Positions 25,910 to 34,791 of a stretch of DNA of 55,163 bases are shown in pieces; within the stretch, counting starts at the first letter, position 1, and each line of letters starts with the position of its first letter. The stretch comes from an uncultured Bacteroidales bacterium (GTDB lineage: Bacteria > Bacteroidota > Bacteroidia > Bacteroidales > Bacteroidaceae). The translations under genes and the position numbers were made by a program. Location of the stretch: assembly GCA_945833885.1 (NCBI GenBank), contig CAMAFY010000015.1, positions 1-55,163 of the forward strand, written 5' to 3'. Below the pieces are notes generated by a model. It was not told the origin of the DNA and made no database searches. It saw only the letters and a list, made by a program, of their open reading frames with translations.

Positions 25910-27025
25910 ATGCAAATACTCCGATCACCCATCACCTTCGACCGTTTTGTCCGAGGTCTGCTCCTTCTGGTCGTAGCGGTCATCGTTGTCCTCATACTCC
26001 GCCACCTGAGTACCGTGCTGCTCCCGTTCTTTGCGGCATGGGCCATTGCATGGATGCTGGTTCCCATAGTGGATTTCCTGCAATTCCGCCTTCATTTCCA
26101 CTACCGTCTGCCGTGCGTCATCATCACGCTTACGCTCTGCATCATCGCCCTTTCCGCCCTTTGCGCCGTCACGGCACCCATCTTCATCGAGGGATTCGTG
26201 CAGTTGAAGGAGGCCATCCTCAACTTCCTTGCCAATGGCAACGAGAAGACCCTGCCGACATGGGCGCAACATTTCATCGATGACTACGCCGGCAGCACCG
26301 ACATCCAGGGCATCCTTCAGCAGGAAAACGTGGTGAACGCGCTGAAAACCACCGTCCCCAAGGCGTGGGACATGCTCATCTCCACGGCAAACATCGCCAT
26401 CGGCATCGCCTCCGGTCTGTTCGGCGTGCTCTATCTCATCTTCATCCTGATGGACTACGAACGTTTTTCCACCGGCTGGATACACTTCATTCCGCGCTCC
26501 CGACGCCCGTTTTTCACCACGCTCGTCGATGATGTGGCACGCGGCATGCGGGGATATATGCGCGGACAGGCGCTGATAGCGCTCAGCAACACCATCATGT
26601 TCACCATAGGATTCTATCTTATCGGACTGAAAATGTGGCTCGGCATGGGTCTGTTCGTCGGCATCATCAGTTTCATCCCCTACATTCAGGTGGTGGGATT
26701 CCTCCCTGCCGCCATCCTCGCCCTGCTGCAAATGGCAGAAGACAGCCGCCCCTTCTGGCTCACCATGCTCCTCGTCCTCCTTGTTTACTGCGTGGTACAG
26801 GTGATTCAGGACGCCATCGTCACCCCCCGCGTCATGGGAAAAATCATGGGACTGTCCCCTGCCATCGTCCTCCTCTCCCTCAGCATCTGGGGAAGTCTGG
26901 CGGGCATTGTCGGACTTATCGTCGCACTTCCGCTCACAACCATTGCAATCGAGTACTACCGACGCTACATCATCGGCAAATATCCCTGCGAAAATCCGGA
27001 AAAGAGTCAGTCCGAGATGGCATAA
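25910..27025 (+). CDS. AI-2E/PerM-family transporter
   Basis: A 371-residue integral membrane protein with about eight helices: paired helices at about 15-55 and 62-90, a hydrophilic segment at about 100-160, then helices from about 160 to the end. Conserved family landmarks are LLPFFAAWAIAWMLVPIVDF, RGYMRGQALIALSNTIMF, GISFIPYIQVVGFLPA-type residues (here GIISFIPYIQVVGFLP) and the C-terminal TPRVMGKIMGLSPAIVLLSL. Members have been linked to AI-2 export, Na+(Li+)/H+ antiport or permease roles, but the substrate is generally unsettled. It stands alone between the secreted-protein genes and rplS. Confidence 0.92.
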   Translation: MQILRSPITFDRFVRGLLLLVVAVIVVLILRHLSTVLLPFFAAWAIAWMLVPIVDFLQFRLHFHYRLPCVIITLTLCIIALSALCAVTAPIFIEGFVQLKEAILNFLANGNEKTLPTWAQHFIDDYAGSTDIQGILQQENVVNALKTTVPKAWDMLISTANIAIGIASGLFGVLYLIFILMDYERFSTGWIHFIPRSRRPFFTTLVDDVARGMRGYMRGQALIALSNTIMFTIGFYLIGLKMWLGMGLFVGIISFIPYIQVVGFLPAAILALLQMAEDSRPFWLTMLLVLLVYCVVQVIQDAIVTPRVMGKIMGLSPAIVLLSLSIWGSLAGIVGLIVALPLTTIAIEYYRRYIIGKYPCENPEKSQSEMA

Positions 27026-27069
27026 CTTCCGTAATATCAGCGCAAAAATCGAAAAAAAACGCAATATTC

Positions 27070-27100
27070 TTGGTCATCATCGAACAAAAGCATAACTTCG
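27070..27100 (+). promoter_or_regulatory. Candidate rplS promoter
   Basis: TTGG at 27070-27073 and TAACTTCG at 27093-27100, with a 20-bp spacer after TTG. The expected start near 27107 gives a leader of about 200 nt, long for a single ribosomal-protein gene and room enough for an autoregulatory structure; ribosomal-protein leaders including L19 leaders are known in Bacteroidetes relatives. Confidence 0.55.
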
Positions 27101-27307
27101 CGCAGAATTTTCATCCGCGTAACCGCTCTGGGCGCCGTCATTTCCTCCCCCGACACCCCGATGCCCGGCATTCCGAAGCCAAGCCTCAGCGCCGCTTCAC
27201 GCCGCATCAACCCACCATTTCCGCCGTGGGGAAAGTCGGAAAGACCGCAGTAGAATCCCAAGATGTTGCTCCGGAGTCATCAACATTATCCATACTATCA
27301 GTAAAAA

Positions 27308-27676
27308 ATGGCTGATTTAATCAAAATCGCTGAGGAAGCATTTGCCACCGGCAAGCAGCATCCTACATTCAAGGCTGGTGATACCATCACCGTAGCATAC
27401 AAAATTATTGAAGGCGCCAAGGAGCGTGTCCAGCTCTATCGTGGCGTAGTTATCAAGATTTCCGGCCACGGTGAGAAGAAGCGTTTTACCGTTCGCAAGA
27501 TGTCCGGCACCGTAGGTGTTGAGCGTATCTTCCCCATCGAGTCTCCCGCTATCGAGAGCATCGAGGTGAACAAGATTGGTAAAGTACGTCGCGCTAAACT
27601 TTATTACCTCCGCAATCTTACGGGTAAGAAGGCTCGTATCCGCGAGAAGCGTTCCGCCATCGCCAAGGAAGACTAA
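27308..27676 (+). CDS. rplS: 50S ribosomal protein L19
   Basis: A 122-residue ribosomal protein at the 30S-50S interface. It has the conserved core [53 protein letters not shown] and [21 protein letters not shown], and normal length. Codon choice (for example CGT, GGT) differs from its GC-rich neighbours, as expected for a highly expressed gene. It has its own promoter and a strong terminator, so it is monocistronic here rather than in the rpsP-rimM-trmD-rplS operon of many other bacteria. Confidence 0.98.
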   Translation: MADLIKIAEEAFATGKQHPTFKAGDTITVAYKIIEGAKERVQLYRGVVIKISGHGEKKRFTVRKMSGTVGVERIFPIESPAIESIEVNKIGKVRRAKLYYLRNLTGKKARIREKRSAIAKED

Positions 27677-27745
27677 AAGAAAAGACGGCGATGCCGAACA
27701 CGGTTATACCGACATTGCGGCATAAACCACCGTCAAAAAAAACTG

Positions 27746-27792
27746 CACCCTTCGTGAACAACATCAAGTTGCTTCGCGAAGGGTGTTTTTTT
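27746..27792 (+). terminator. Rho-independent terminator of rplS
   Basis: CACCCTTCG (27746-27754) pairs with CGAAGGGTG (27777-27785), followed by seven T. It starts 70 bp after the rplS stop. Confidence 0.93.
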
Positions 27793-27844
27793 GTGCCGTT
27801 TTCGCAGCAATGAAGTGCTGGCATTTCCGGCGGAATATACCGAC

Positions 27845-28190
27845 ATTGATGAGGAAAAACGCCGAGGTTTACGATGAAATGTACGGAGGTTAATGATGGA
27901 AACTTCCGAGGTTTACAACGATAAGAGCAGAGGTTTACGATGAAATGTACGGAGGTTCCTGACACATTGTTCCGATGTTTTCAAAAAGAGGTGCCGAGGC
28001 TTTCTGAGCAATGCACGGAGACTTCGGGAAAACACCTGGGAGAATGCGGAATTTCACACGGACGAATGGCGGAGAATACGCGCAAAATGGGGGAAGATAG
28101 AGAAGACGAATGATGTGGTCTACGCAGAAAAAATGGTGAAAAGTGCGAAGAAGAATGATGTGGAATCTGCGGTGAAGGGTATGGGCGAGG
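27845..28190. repeat. 22-bp periodic array in a convergent gap
   Basis: Units GAGGTTTACGATGAAATGTA, GAGGTTAATGATGGAAACTT, GAGGTTTACAACGATAAGAG and GAGGTTCCTGACACATTGTT, each 22 bp long, are clear to about 28020. Two further GAATGATGTGG...CTACGCAG/CTGCGG units 45 bp apart appear near 28110-28175. The array lies after the rplS terminator and before the tail-to-tail phosphoesterase gene, with no start codon close by. Confidence 0.8.
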
Positions 28191-28197
28191 ACAGCAA

Positions 28198-28238
28198 ACG
28201 GGCCGGAAACGTGGGAAACACCCAAGCATCCGACCCGT
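28198..28238 (-). terminator. Hairpin after the phosphoesterase fusion gene
   Basis: On the minus strand ACGGGTCGGA pairs with TCCGGCCCGT (10 bp with one G-U), with an inner TGGG/CCCA. The T-run after it is poor, so it is a probable but imperfect terminator for the gene ending at 28273. Confidence 0.5.
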
Positions 28239-28272
28239 GAGAAGGGGATTTCAGAACGAAAAAAGGGGATGA

Positions 28273-30201
28273 TCAGAACGAAAGTTGCAGACGGTTTTCA
28301 GGCTTCCCGGTCAGCACTTTCACCTCTAATTGGTCTCCGCGTTGCGATATCACACAGACGCAACCGCCGTCAACCGTGGGAGCACCACCGATGAAAACGG
28401 GGTAACGGCACCCGTCAACACCCTCGGGATAGTACTTCATCTCGTGGGTATGCGCGCCGACGGCAAGGTCGAAGGGCGCATCTTTGAGGAGGGGCGACCA
28501 AAGTTCGAGGCTGGGATGATAGTCGTCGACATTGCCGAAGACGGGGATGTGGCTGAGCAATATGCGGTGGTCCGCCTTCCGGAAATCGCGGCTCCGGAGT
28601 TCCTTTTGCAGGAATCCCACCTGGTCGTTCCGGAGTTTTGTGAAGTCATTCAGCCCGGCATAGACCGGAGAGTCGTCAGGTTTGTCCTCGCCACAGTCGA
28701 GCAATACGAAACGAGTGCCGCTCCACGTGAAGGAACTGTAGGTGCGGTTGTCGAAATATCCGATAAGACTGTGCATACCTGCCGAATAATAGTTGCGGAT
28801 TTCATGGTTGCCGCGAAGGAAGATGACGGGTTTCTCCGCCCCGTCCACACGGTCGGCGAGGCTGTGGATCAGACGTATGGCGTCGTTACGGTCGGAAGGT
28901 TCGGTCAGACAGTCGCCATTGAAGATGACGAAATCGTAAGGTGTGTCGCCGACGAGCCGCAGAAGATGGTCGAAACACGCCTTGTTGTCGTGCAGGTCGT
29001 TGAAGACAAGGCAGGTGAAGTCGCCCGTCTTCACCTCGGGAGTGCGGAACGAATAGAAGCGCGTGCGGAGGGTGTCGCCGAAATGGTTCTCATAGCCGCG
29101 CTTCAACAGCAGTTCATTGACGCAGACACGGTAGTAATAGCGCGTCCCGGGCTGGAGGTTTTCAAGGCGAATGCGGTTCTCGATGTCGAAACATGCCTCC
29201 TGCCCGTCGACCAACGTCCGCGCTTTCTGCGTATTCAGCGAGTCAACGCCATATTCGACCCAGCAGTGACACACGCTGTTCGTCTGGAACATGACGTCCA
29301 TCGACGTGGGTGTGGGCAACTGAAGATAGGGCTCGGTGGTCATCAGTTCCGCAGCCTTTGTGGGGAACGTCAGGTCGGCATACACCGGACGATGGTCGGA
29401 AGCCTGGGGTTCGTTGATGACTCCGCAACGCTTCACCACCGCCGCCTCGTTGATGCATGCGGCATAACTGCGTCCGCTCACGCGGGTTGGCACCCGACGA
29501 TGCCGCGGTGTGCGGTAGACACCAATGTAGTCGATGCAGCAATCGGGGTTGTCGGCGGGATAAGTCATGGCCTTCCGGTTGGTGACAATCTGAAACTCGC
29601 GCTCCATCATCTGCATAAAGGGCGAGGAAGGCTCGTCGTTCCAGTCGCCGGCAAGGACAAACGGCTTGTCGTAGCCGCACGCTACGTCGGAAATGCTGAG
29701 GATTGACTCCAGACGGTCCGCCTCCGTGAGCGAAAGGTGCGTGCATGCGACGACGTACTCCGGAAATTCGGCGATGAGCAGCGTGCGTGCCTCCTCGCGA
29801 CCGGGGAGGGGCAACTGCCTGACAGCGGCAGGCCGGCGGCGGCAGAGCAGACCTACGCCATACTTTCCGCCGTCGAAATCGATGGCAGGTCCGAAGACGG
29901 CGAAGTAGCCCATCTGCCGTGCCATCTCGTCCAATCCGTAGCGTCCGTGGCAACGTCCCGTACAACTGTCCACCTCCTGCAACGCCACGACGTCGGGGTC
30001 CTGCTTTTCCAGCAGGTCAGCCAGGCGGTTGTAGTCGAGACGTCCGTCAAGTCCCTCGCCATGACGGATATTATAACTGACGATGCGCAGGTTTTCGGGA
30101 TAGCGCCGTGCGGACAAGGCGGGCAGAACCGCCAGCAGACACACGAGCGACATCGCCAGACGTGACAGAAAAGGATTGAGGAAAAGGTGAGAATGTTTCA
30201 T
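28273..30201 (-). CDS. Exported fusion of EEP-family and calcineurin-like phosphoesterases
   Basis: A 642-residue protein with an N-terminal signal or anchor (hydrophobic about 14-31). The first domain (about 36-280) is an endonuclease/exonuclease/phosphatase fold with all metal and catalytic motifs: N44 in SYNIRHGEG, E76 in LQEVD, H155 in THLSL, D186/N188 in GDWND and SDH (268-270). A purple-acid-phosphatase-like FN3 domain follows (about 288-388), and then a calcineurin-type metallophosphoesterase with D402/H404 in NDLHDN, NGD (428-430), GNHE (464-467), SHIPVF and GAHTHEM. Two different hydrolases on one exported chain suggest sequential breakdown of an external phosphodiester substrate such as nucleic acid, lipid or inositol phosphate; which one is not known. 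Confidence 0.9.
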   Translation of the reverse strand: MKHSHLFLNPFLSRLAMSLVCLLAVLPALSARRYPENLRIVSYNIRHGEGLDGRLDYNRLADLLEKQDPDVVALQEVDSCTGRCHGRYGLDEMARQMGYFAVFGPAIDFDGGKYGVGLLCRRRPAAVRQLPLPGREEARTLLIAEFPEYVVACTHLSLTEADRLESILSISDVACGYDKPFVLAGDWNDEPSSPFMQMMEREFQIVTNRKAMTYPADNPDCCIDYIGVYRTPRHRRVPTRVSGRSYAACINEAAVVKRCGVINEPQASDHRPVYADLTFPTKAAELMTTEPYLQLPTPTSMDVMFQTNSVCHCWVEYGVDSLNTQKARTLVDGQEACFDIENRIRLENLQPGTRYYYRVCVNELLLKRGYENHFGDTLRTRFYSFRTPEVKTGDFTCLVFNDLHDNKACFDHLLRLVGDTPYDFVIFNGDCLTEPSDRNDAIRLIHSLADRVDGAEKPVIFLRGNHEIRNYYSAGMHSLIGYFDNRTYSSFTWSGTRFVLLDCGEDKPDDSPVYAGLNDFTKLRNDQVGFLQKELRSRDFRKADHRILLSHIPVFGNVDDYHPSLELWSPLLKDAPFDLAVGAHTHEMKYYPEGVDGCRYPVFIGGAPTVDGGCVCVISQRGDQLEVKVLTGKPENRLQLSF

Positions 30202-30286
30202 GGTATCCTGAATGTTTCAACGTATCCTATTTATAAATATATGTGTCATCCTATTAGAAGATATGTATTATCCCTTGCAAAACGCT

Positions 30287-30395
30287 GGGTTTTCAAACGG
30301 CAACATCACGGTTTTCAAGCGGTTATGAAACGGAATTCTGACGAATTCCTGCGGATTTTCAAGCGGTAATGCTGCGGAGTCCAAGCGGTGAAACG
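30287..30395. repeat. 22-bp periodic array upstream of the phosphoesterase gene
   Basis: GGTTTTCAAACGGCAACATC, GGTTTTCAAGCGGTTATGAA, GGAATTCTGACGAATTCCTG and GGATTTTCAAGCGGTAATGC follow at 21-23 bp, with a last GGAGTCCAAGCGGTG. It lies between the phosphoesterase start and the end of the symporter gene. Confidence 0.85.
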
Positions 30396-30435
30396 CTGGG
30401 AGGCAGGGCTTGCTTCAAGGGATGTCCGCCCCGGG

Positions 30436-31893
30436 TCAGCGTACATTCGCCGTGCTTCCCGCAGAACCCTTGAACAGGAAAAGCAGGGCGACGGTCAGCA
30501 GACCATTGAGCATGAGGAGTTCGTAACCGAAACGATAGCCCCACCAGATGGGGGCAAAATGGTCGAGAATGGCGCAGACAACGGGCGAGAACACGCAAAC
30601 CAGCGGCACCCAACGGTCGAGAACGGGGCGACGGGTGAGGAGTCCGTAGGCGAAAAGTCCGAGCAACGGACCGTAAGTGTAGCCCGCCATGGTGTAGATA
30701 AGGTCGATGGCATTGCCACCTTGCAGGGCACGGAAGACCATGATGACGGCAACAAACGCCACAACCACCAGAACATGGAGCCAACGACGCAGGCGGACAT
30801 CGGCAGGACGGCGGAAGATGTCGACGCAAAGTGAGGTGGTGAGCGACGCGATGGCGGAATCGGCGCTCGAAAATGCGGCGGAAATGATGCCAAGCACAAA
30901 GGGTATCGTCACCCATGCCCCAAGAACGCCCGCAGACACCAAAGAAGGCAGCAGGTCATCGCCGCGGACGGGAACAGAAATGCCGTGGTTGGCGCAGAAA
31001 ATATGGAGCAATACGCCAAGGGCAAGGAACAATGCGTTGACGGGAACAAAGGCGAGACCGTAAAAGCACATATCTTTCTGGGCGTCGCGCAGGGAAGCGC
31101 AGGCCAAATTCTTCTGCATCATGTCCTGATCAAGGCCAGTCATGACGATAACGATGAAGATTCCGCTGAGGAACTGCCGCCAGAAATACTGCGGCGATGC
31201 GGGGTCCCACACGAAAACCTGGCTCATGGGGCTGTCCGCCACCGCCTTCCACGCCTCAACGATGCCGAAGTCCAACTGCCGCATCACGGACCACAGAATG
31301 CCGAAGACGGCCAGCAGGAGGCAGAATGTCTGGAGGGCGTCGGTGCGGACAATGGCACCGATGCCGGAATGCCGCGTATAAAGCCATATCAACAGCAGCA
31401 CAAACACCACCGTCAGCGGGAAAGCGAGGCCGAAAGGCCGGAACACGAAGGCGTGGAGCACCATGCAAACCACATAAAGGCGCGCGGCGGCACCCGTGAG
31501 TTTGCTGAGCAAAAAGAAAAGGGCTCCCGTACGATGGGTGCGGTTGCCGAAACGTTGTTCAAGATAACCGTAGATGCTCGTCAGCCGAAGACGGTAGTAG
31601 ACCGGCAGAAGGACAAAGGCCACGATGATGTAGCCCAGGACAAATCCCATGCACATCTGCAAGTAACTCATGCAAGTTGTGGCAACCCAACCGGGAACTG
31701 ATATGAGTGAGACGCCGGAAATGCTGGCACCGACCATTCCGAATGCCACCAAAGGCCACGGCGCACGCCGCGCCGCACGGAAAAACATCTCGTTGTCGCC
31801 GCCGTCGGTGCCACGGTTGCCATAGCGCGCCACGGCAAAAAGGAGCAGAAAATAGAGGAAAAGGACCAGAAGAACGAGTAGACTGGTAGACAT
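30436..31893 (-). CDS. Sodium:solute symporter (SSS family)
   Basis: A Na+-coupled importer with about 13 membrane helices. I start at MSTSLLVLLVLFLYFLLLFA (Met at 31893, 485 residues); an in-frame Met 45 codons upstream would add an Arg/Ser-rich segment unlike the family. Conserved features are MVGASISGVSLISVPGW in TM1-TM2, GLDQDMMQKNLACASLRDAQ and IISAAFSSADSAIASLTTS (the SSADS stretch that helps bind Na+). The substrate cannot be assigned. It is followed on the same strand by the phosphoesterase fusion, 235 bp away; a shared function, such as uptake of what that enzyme releases, is only a guess. Confidence 0.93.
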   Translation of the reverse strand: MSTSLLVLLVLFLYFLLLFAVARYGNRGTDGGDNEMFFRAARRAPWPLVAFGMVGASISGVSLISVPGWVATTCMSYLQMCMGFVLGYIIVAFVLLPVYYRLRLTSIYGYLEQRFGNRTHRTGALFFLLSKLTGAAARLYVVCMVLHAFVFRPFGLAFPLTVVFVLLLIWLYTRHSGIGAIVRTDALQTFCLLLAVFGILWSVMRQLDFGIVEAWKAVADSPMSQVFVWDPASPQYFWRQFLSGIFIVIVMTGLDQDMMQKNLACASLRDAQKDMCFYGLAFVPVNALFLALGVLLHIFCANHGISVPVRGDDLLPSLVSAGVLGAWVTIPFVLGIISAAFSSADSAIASLTTSLCVDIFRRPADVRLRRWLHVLVVVAFVAVIMVFRALQGGNAIDLIYTMAGYTYGPLLGLFAYGLLTRRPVLDRWVPLVCVFSPVVCAILDHFAPIWWGYRFGYELLMLNGLLTVALLFLFKGSAGSTANVR

Positions 31894-32181
31894 AATCGTG
31901 GAGGAAAAGAGAAAAAACATCGGAGCATTCCGACAGAAAATCGCTGATTTCCGGCAGAAGACTCCGATGCTGCGGTAATGATTCATCCGACGTCTGCGGT
32001 GTATTCCATGTGGATTCAGTGTCCCCAACGGCGTAGTGCGGCACTCGAAATGACGGAAACATTGTACTTATTGTCGGCAATACGCACGGGGAAATAAGGA
32101 TTACGCGGCACTTGACATCTGCAATCCTGCACTGAAAAGAGGCAGTGTCAGCACGTGACGGAACGGATGATGAAAGGAAAA

Positions 32182-33375
32182 TCAGCGGGCATCGGGCCGT
32201 CGGGCATCGGGGTTCCGGAAGGCGGAAACACGAAGTTTTTCGTCGAGTGTCGCAGATTTTCCAGCGGATATTCCGGACTTATCAATACATTTATCAGTAT
32301 TTCCGACAGAGAGTTCCGACTTCCCGGCGGAAACCGGGGTGCTTCCACCGGAGGCTGCGGCATTATCCGCCGCCAAAGCCTGTGCGGCAAGGTCGCGGGC
32401 ACGCTGCACCACCTTGCGGTAGAGCGGGGAACGGCGGTAGAAGTCGTGCTTCCGGAGCATCTCCTGCCAAGGCGCGCAACTGTGTTGGTACGATGCCAGT
32501 TCGTTGTGTTTCTGCACATCGTGAACGGCAAGGCGGGTGATTTCCGCCTCACGCTCCCTTCTCAACTTCGTACACACGACATCAAGCACCGGTCCCACCA
32601 CGTGTTCGAAGAGGTCGTGGCCGCGCATGTAGAGGTAGGTTGTGAAGGGTGTGACGCCGAGGGCCTCGAGTTTCTCGCAGAAAGGGCGGAAGGTCTTGCG
32701 GCCTTCGGGGAACTGTCGTTGCAAAGTGTTCATCTTCCGGTTGCAACGTTGCCGCAGTGCGTTGAGCGATTTGTCGGGATTCGCAAGACTGAAGCGGTCG
32801 ATGCTGACGACATCCGCAAAGTCGGAAAGAGGGAACTGCTTGTGTCTGCCATAGGCGTATGCCCAGACATTCCACATGAAGAGCCGGTAAATGATCTGGC
32901 TGTAACGCTCCATGAAGTCCTGGAAATCAAAGATTTCGCGGTCGTTGAGCGTCGCCATCACGCAGACGCGCTGGAGGATGGGGGCGTAGCACTGGTAGTT
33001 CTCGATGGCATACACGATGGTATGCAGGACAAAGGGCGATGTGCAGACCTGCTGGCTCAGGGGTGTGGAGCCCTGTTCAAGGTAGTCGTAGTCAGCATCC
33101 ACGCAGGCTATCATCTGCGGTCCCAAACGATTGGCGAGCGCCATCTTCTTTCCGCGACAGAGCGAGCCGCGGCTGGGCAGCATAACCTCAAAGTGCAGAC
33201 GCCGGCCACCCGCATCATTGACCTCGTCCTCCACCTCTCCGAGGAGTTGGTTCCAAAAGAACACATCGTCATAACTCTCCACATACGCCACAATGCGCAG
33301 AGGGGCGCGGCGGCCTTCAAGGCGGTTGGCGGCCGCAATGTACGTGGAATCGAGTTGGGATGTCAGACCTGGCAT
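32182..33375 (-). CDS. DUF4435 (Toprim-like) protein, partner of the adjacent AAA ATPase
   Basis: A 397-residue cytoplasmic protein of the DUF4435 family, whose N-terminal part is a Toprim-like fold. The expected acidic residues are present: E33 in YVESYDDVFFW and D93/D95 in CVDADYDY. A middle helical region (about 110-330) follows. The last about 55 residues are a Ser/Lys-rich tail of degenerate 7-residue repeats (VSAGKSE, LSVGNTD, KCIDKSG, ISAGKSA), probably disordered. The AAA ATPase gene lies 96 bp upstream on the same strand. In PARIS anti-phage systems the effector AriB is a DUF4435 nuclease paired with the AAA protein AriA; this pair has the same two families, but AAA is shorter and no defence island is visible. 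Confidence 0.85.
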   Translation of the reverse strand: MPGLTSQLDSTYIAAANRLEGRRAPLRIVAYVESYDDVFFWNQLLGEVEDEVNDAGGRRLHFEVMLPSRGSLCRGKKMALANRLGPQMIACVDADYDYLEQGSTPLSQQVCTSPFVLHTIVYAIENYQCYAPILQRVCVMATLNDREIFDFQDFMERYSQIIYRLFMWNVWAYAYGRHKQFPLSDFADVVSIDRFSLANPDKSLNALRQRCNRKMNTLQRQFPEGRKTFRPFCEKLEALGVTPFTTYLYMRGHDLFEHVVGPVLDVVCTKLRREREAEITRLAVHDVQKHNELASYQHSCAPWQEMLRKHDFYRRSPLYRKVVQRARDLAAQALAADNAAASGGSTPVSAGKSELSVGNTDKCIDKSGISAGKSATLDEKLRVSAFRNPDARRPDAR

Positions 33376-33471
33376 GGAATACTATGGATAAATGAGGCTG
33401 AATCTGGGGAAGGAATGAAAACTGAACGCGACACCGCGAGCGGGGACGAAGCGTGCATGATGCGCGAAAAC

Positions 33472-34314
33472 TCAGGATTCAATCTCGCTGACCTCCGTCA
33501 CGCAGTCGCTCCAACCGTCCATGATGACAGCCGGAGAATGGGTGGTGAGGATGATTTGTGCATTGGGATTGAGTTGGCGTATCATATCAATGAGGCGCTT
33601 CTGCCAATCAAAATGCAGACTGACCTCGGGCTCGTCCATCAAAAGCACGCAGGGTTGCAGGTCTTCCGTGAGGACTGTGAGCAGAATGATCAGCATTTGC
33701 TTCTCGCCACTCGAAAGAAGGTAAGGCAAAATGACCTCGTCGTACTGGAAAAAGCGGAGTTCGTTGCTCTGCCGGTCAATCCTTTTCCCCGTTTCGGAGA
33801 ACAGATCATCGACGAGGTCTTGGAAGAGCGTCTTCATCCCCGCCGCTTCCGCCGCCTTTTCCCGCGCGGTAGGGTCGCCGCTGGTCAGCAGTTGTATCAT
33901 GCGGTTCCCGACGTTCACCTGATAATCGAGGTATCTTCGCTGCAACTGATACAGTTGCCAGTCGAGTTCGGTCGTGACCTTTCCGTCGTCGAGCGTGGAG
34001 ATACGGTCGGAATGCAGCAACTGCCGGTCGACGGAGCGCACCATATCGTAGCGGATAGTGGTGGCATCGGAGGGCGAGAAGTCAATCTGCACCCCGAAAA
34101 GGCTCCCCTGCGGGAGTTCGCTACGGCGGAACTCTCCCGTCGAGGGTAACGCCAGCAGGTGCTGCGCCACGCGGTTGATGATGGTGGATTTGCCGGCTCC
34201 GTTCTTGCCGCTGAGGACATTCACCCCCGGCTGCAATTGCCAAATGATGTGCTTATGGCCGTTCCAGAGGCTCTTGATTTCTATTCTTTTGATGTAATCC
34301 GCAAACTTCTGCAT
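33472..34314 (-). CDS. OLD/SMC-like AAA ATPase (AAA_21 type), first gene of a pair with DUF4435
   Basis: A 280-residue ABC-class ATPase: Walker A GKNGAGKST (36-44), signature LLSSGEKQML (199-208), Walker B VLLMDEPEVSLH (D227, E228) and switch H259 in TTHSPAVI. The middle about 90-180 residues are helical, where the related OLD and AriA proteins carry a longer arm, so this is a compact member. It would dimerise head to tail around ATP. It is the first gene of a two-gene unit with the DUF4435 protein; a TACTTTTG promoter and a palindrome at the transcription start lie upstream. Start MQKFADYIKRIEIKSLWNG is normal for the family. Confidence 0.9.
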   Translation of the reverse strand: MQKFADYIKRIEIKSLWNGHKHIIWQLQPGVNVLSGKNGAGKSTIINRVAQHLLALPSTGEFRRSELPQGSLFGVQIDFSPSDATTIRYDMVRSVDRQLLHSDRISTLDDGKVTTELDWQLYQLQRRYLDYQVNVGNRMIQLLTSGDPTAREKAAEAAGMKTLFQDLVDDLFSETGKRIDRQSNELRFFQYDEVILPYLLSSGEKQMLIILLTVLTEDLQPCVLLMDEPEVSLHFDWQKRLIDMIRQLNPNAQIILTTHSPAVIMDGWSDCVTEVSEIES

Positions 34315-34431
34315 AGGACTTCACTTTGATTCTGTTGGGGTTCCGCTTGATTCTGTCGGGGTTACGCGCCACCGTCGCCGCCGGTGTTCCGGACTTTGCC
34401 GGCGACATCGGGCGCCATTCTCCGGCACGGA

Positions 34432-34486
34432 TGCGAGAATATCTCGCAAGCAAAAGTACAACTTTATCCGTAATCTGCGGCAAAGG
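34432..34486 (-). promoter_or_regulatory. Promoter with operator-like palindrome for the AAA-DUF4435 pair
   Basis: On the minus strand TTTG (34483-34486), a 22-bp spacer and TACTTTTG (34453-34460) give a near-consensus promoter. TGCGAGA (34432-34438) and TCTCGCA (34444-34450) are perfect inverted arms with a 5-bp centre and lie exactly where transcription should start, which is the usual place for a repressor site. Confidence 0.55.
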
Positions 34487-34566
34487 CTTTTACAGATTTT
34501 GACGAGTATTCCGGATATTTCGTAGAAAACTATTGAAAAGGACCTGACATTTTTACCATAATTTCG

Positions 34567-34574
34567 TAATTTTG
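34567..34574 (+). promoter_or_regulatory. Candidate -7 box of the outer-membrane receptor gene
   Basis: TAATTTTG fits TAnnTTTG. The -33 region (CTGACA at 34544-34549) is not TTTG. The leader to the ATG at 34792 would be about 210 nt and would hold the periodic array at 34629-34722. Confidence 0.4.
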
Positions 34575-34628
34575 TACATCACGAGGTTTAACTCTTCCCC
34601 CCGACATTCATCTTATTCGGGAAAAACC

Positions 34629-34722
34629 TCCGCACTTCGCGAGGAACGAGTGCCGCACTTCCAGGGACAAAAGTTCCGTACTTCCGGGGGCAAAGTGCCG
34701 CACTTTCCACAAGAGACTCCGG
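34629..34722. repeat. 22-23-bp periodic array in the receptor leader
   Basis: CCGCACTTCGCGAGGAACGA, CCGCACTTCCAGGGACAAAA, CCGTACTTCCGGGGGCAAAG and CCGCACTTTCCACAAGAGAC follow at 22-23 bp. It ends about 70 bp before the receptor start. Confidence 0.85.
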
Positions 34723-34791
34723 AGGACCGGCGGACCGCCTGTTGAAACCATTGCAAAAACACGCTGGACACAGCAAAACAATACCACATAG

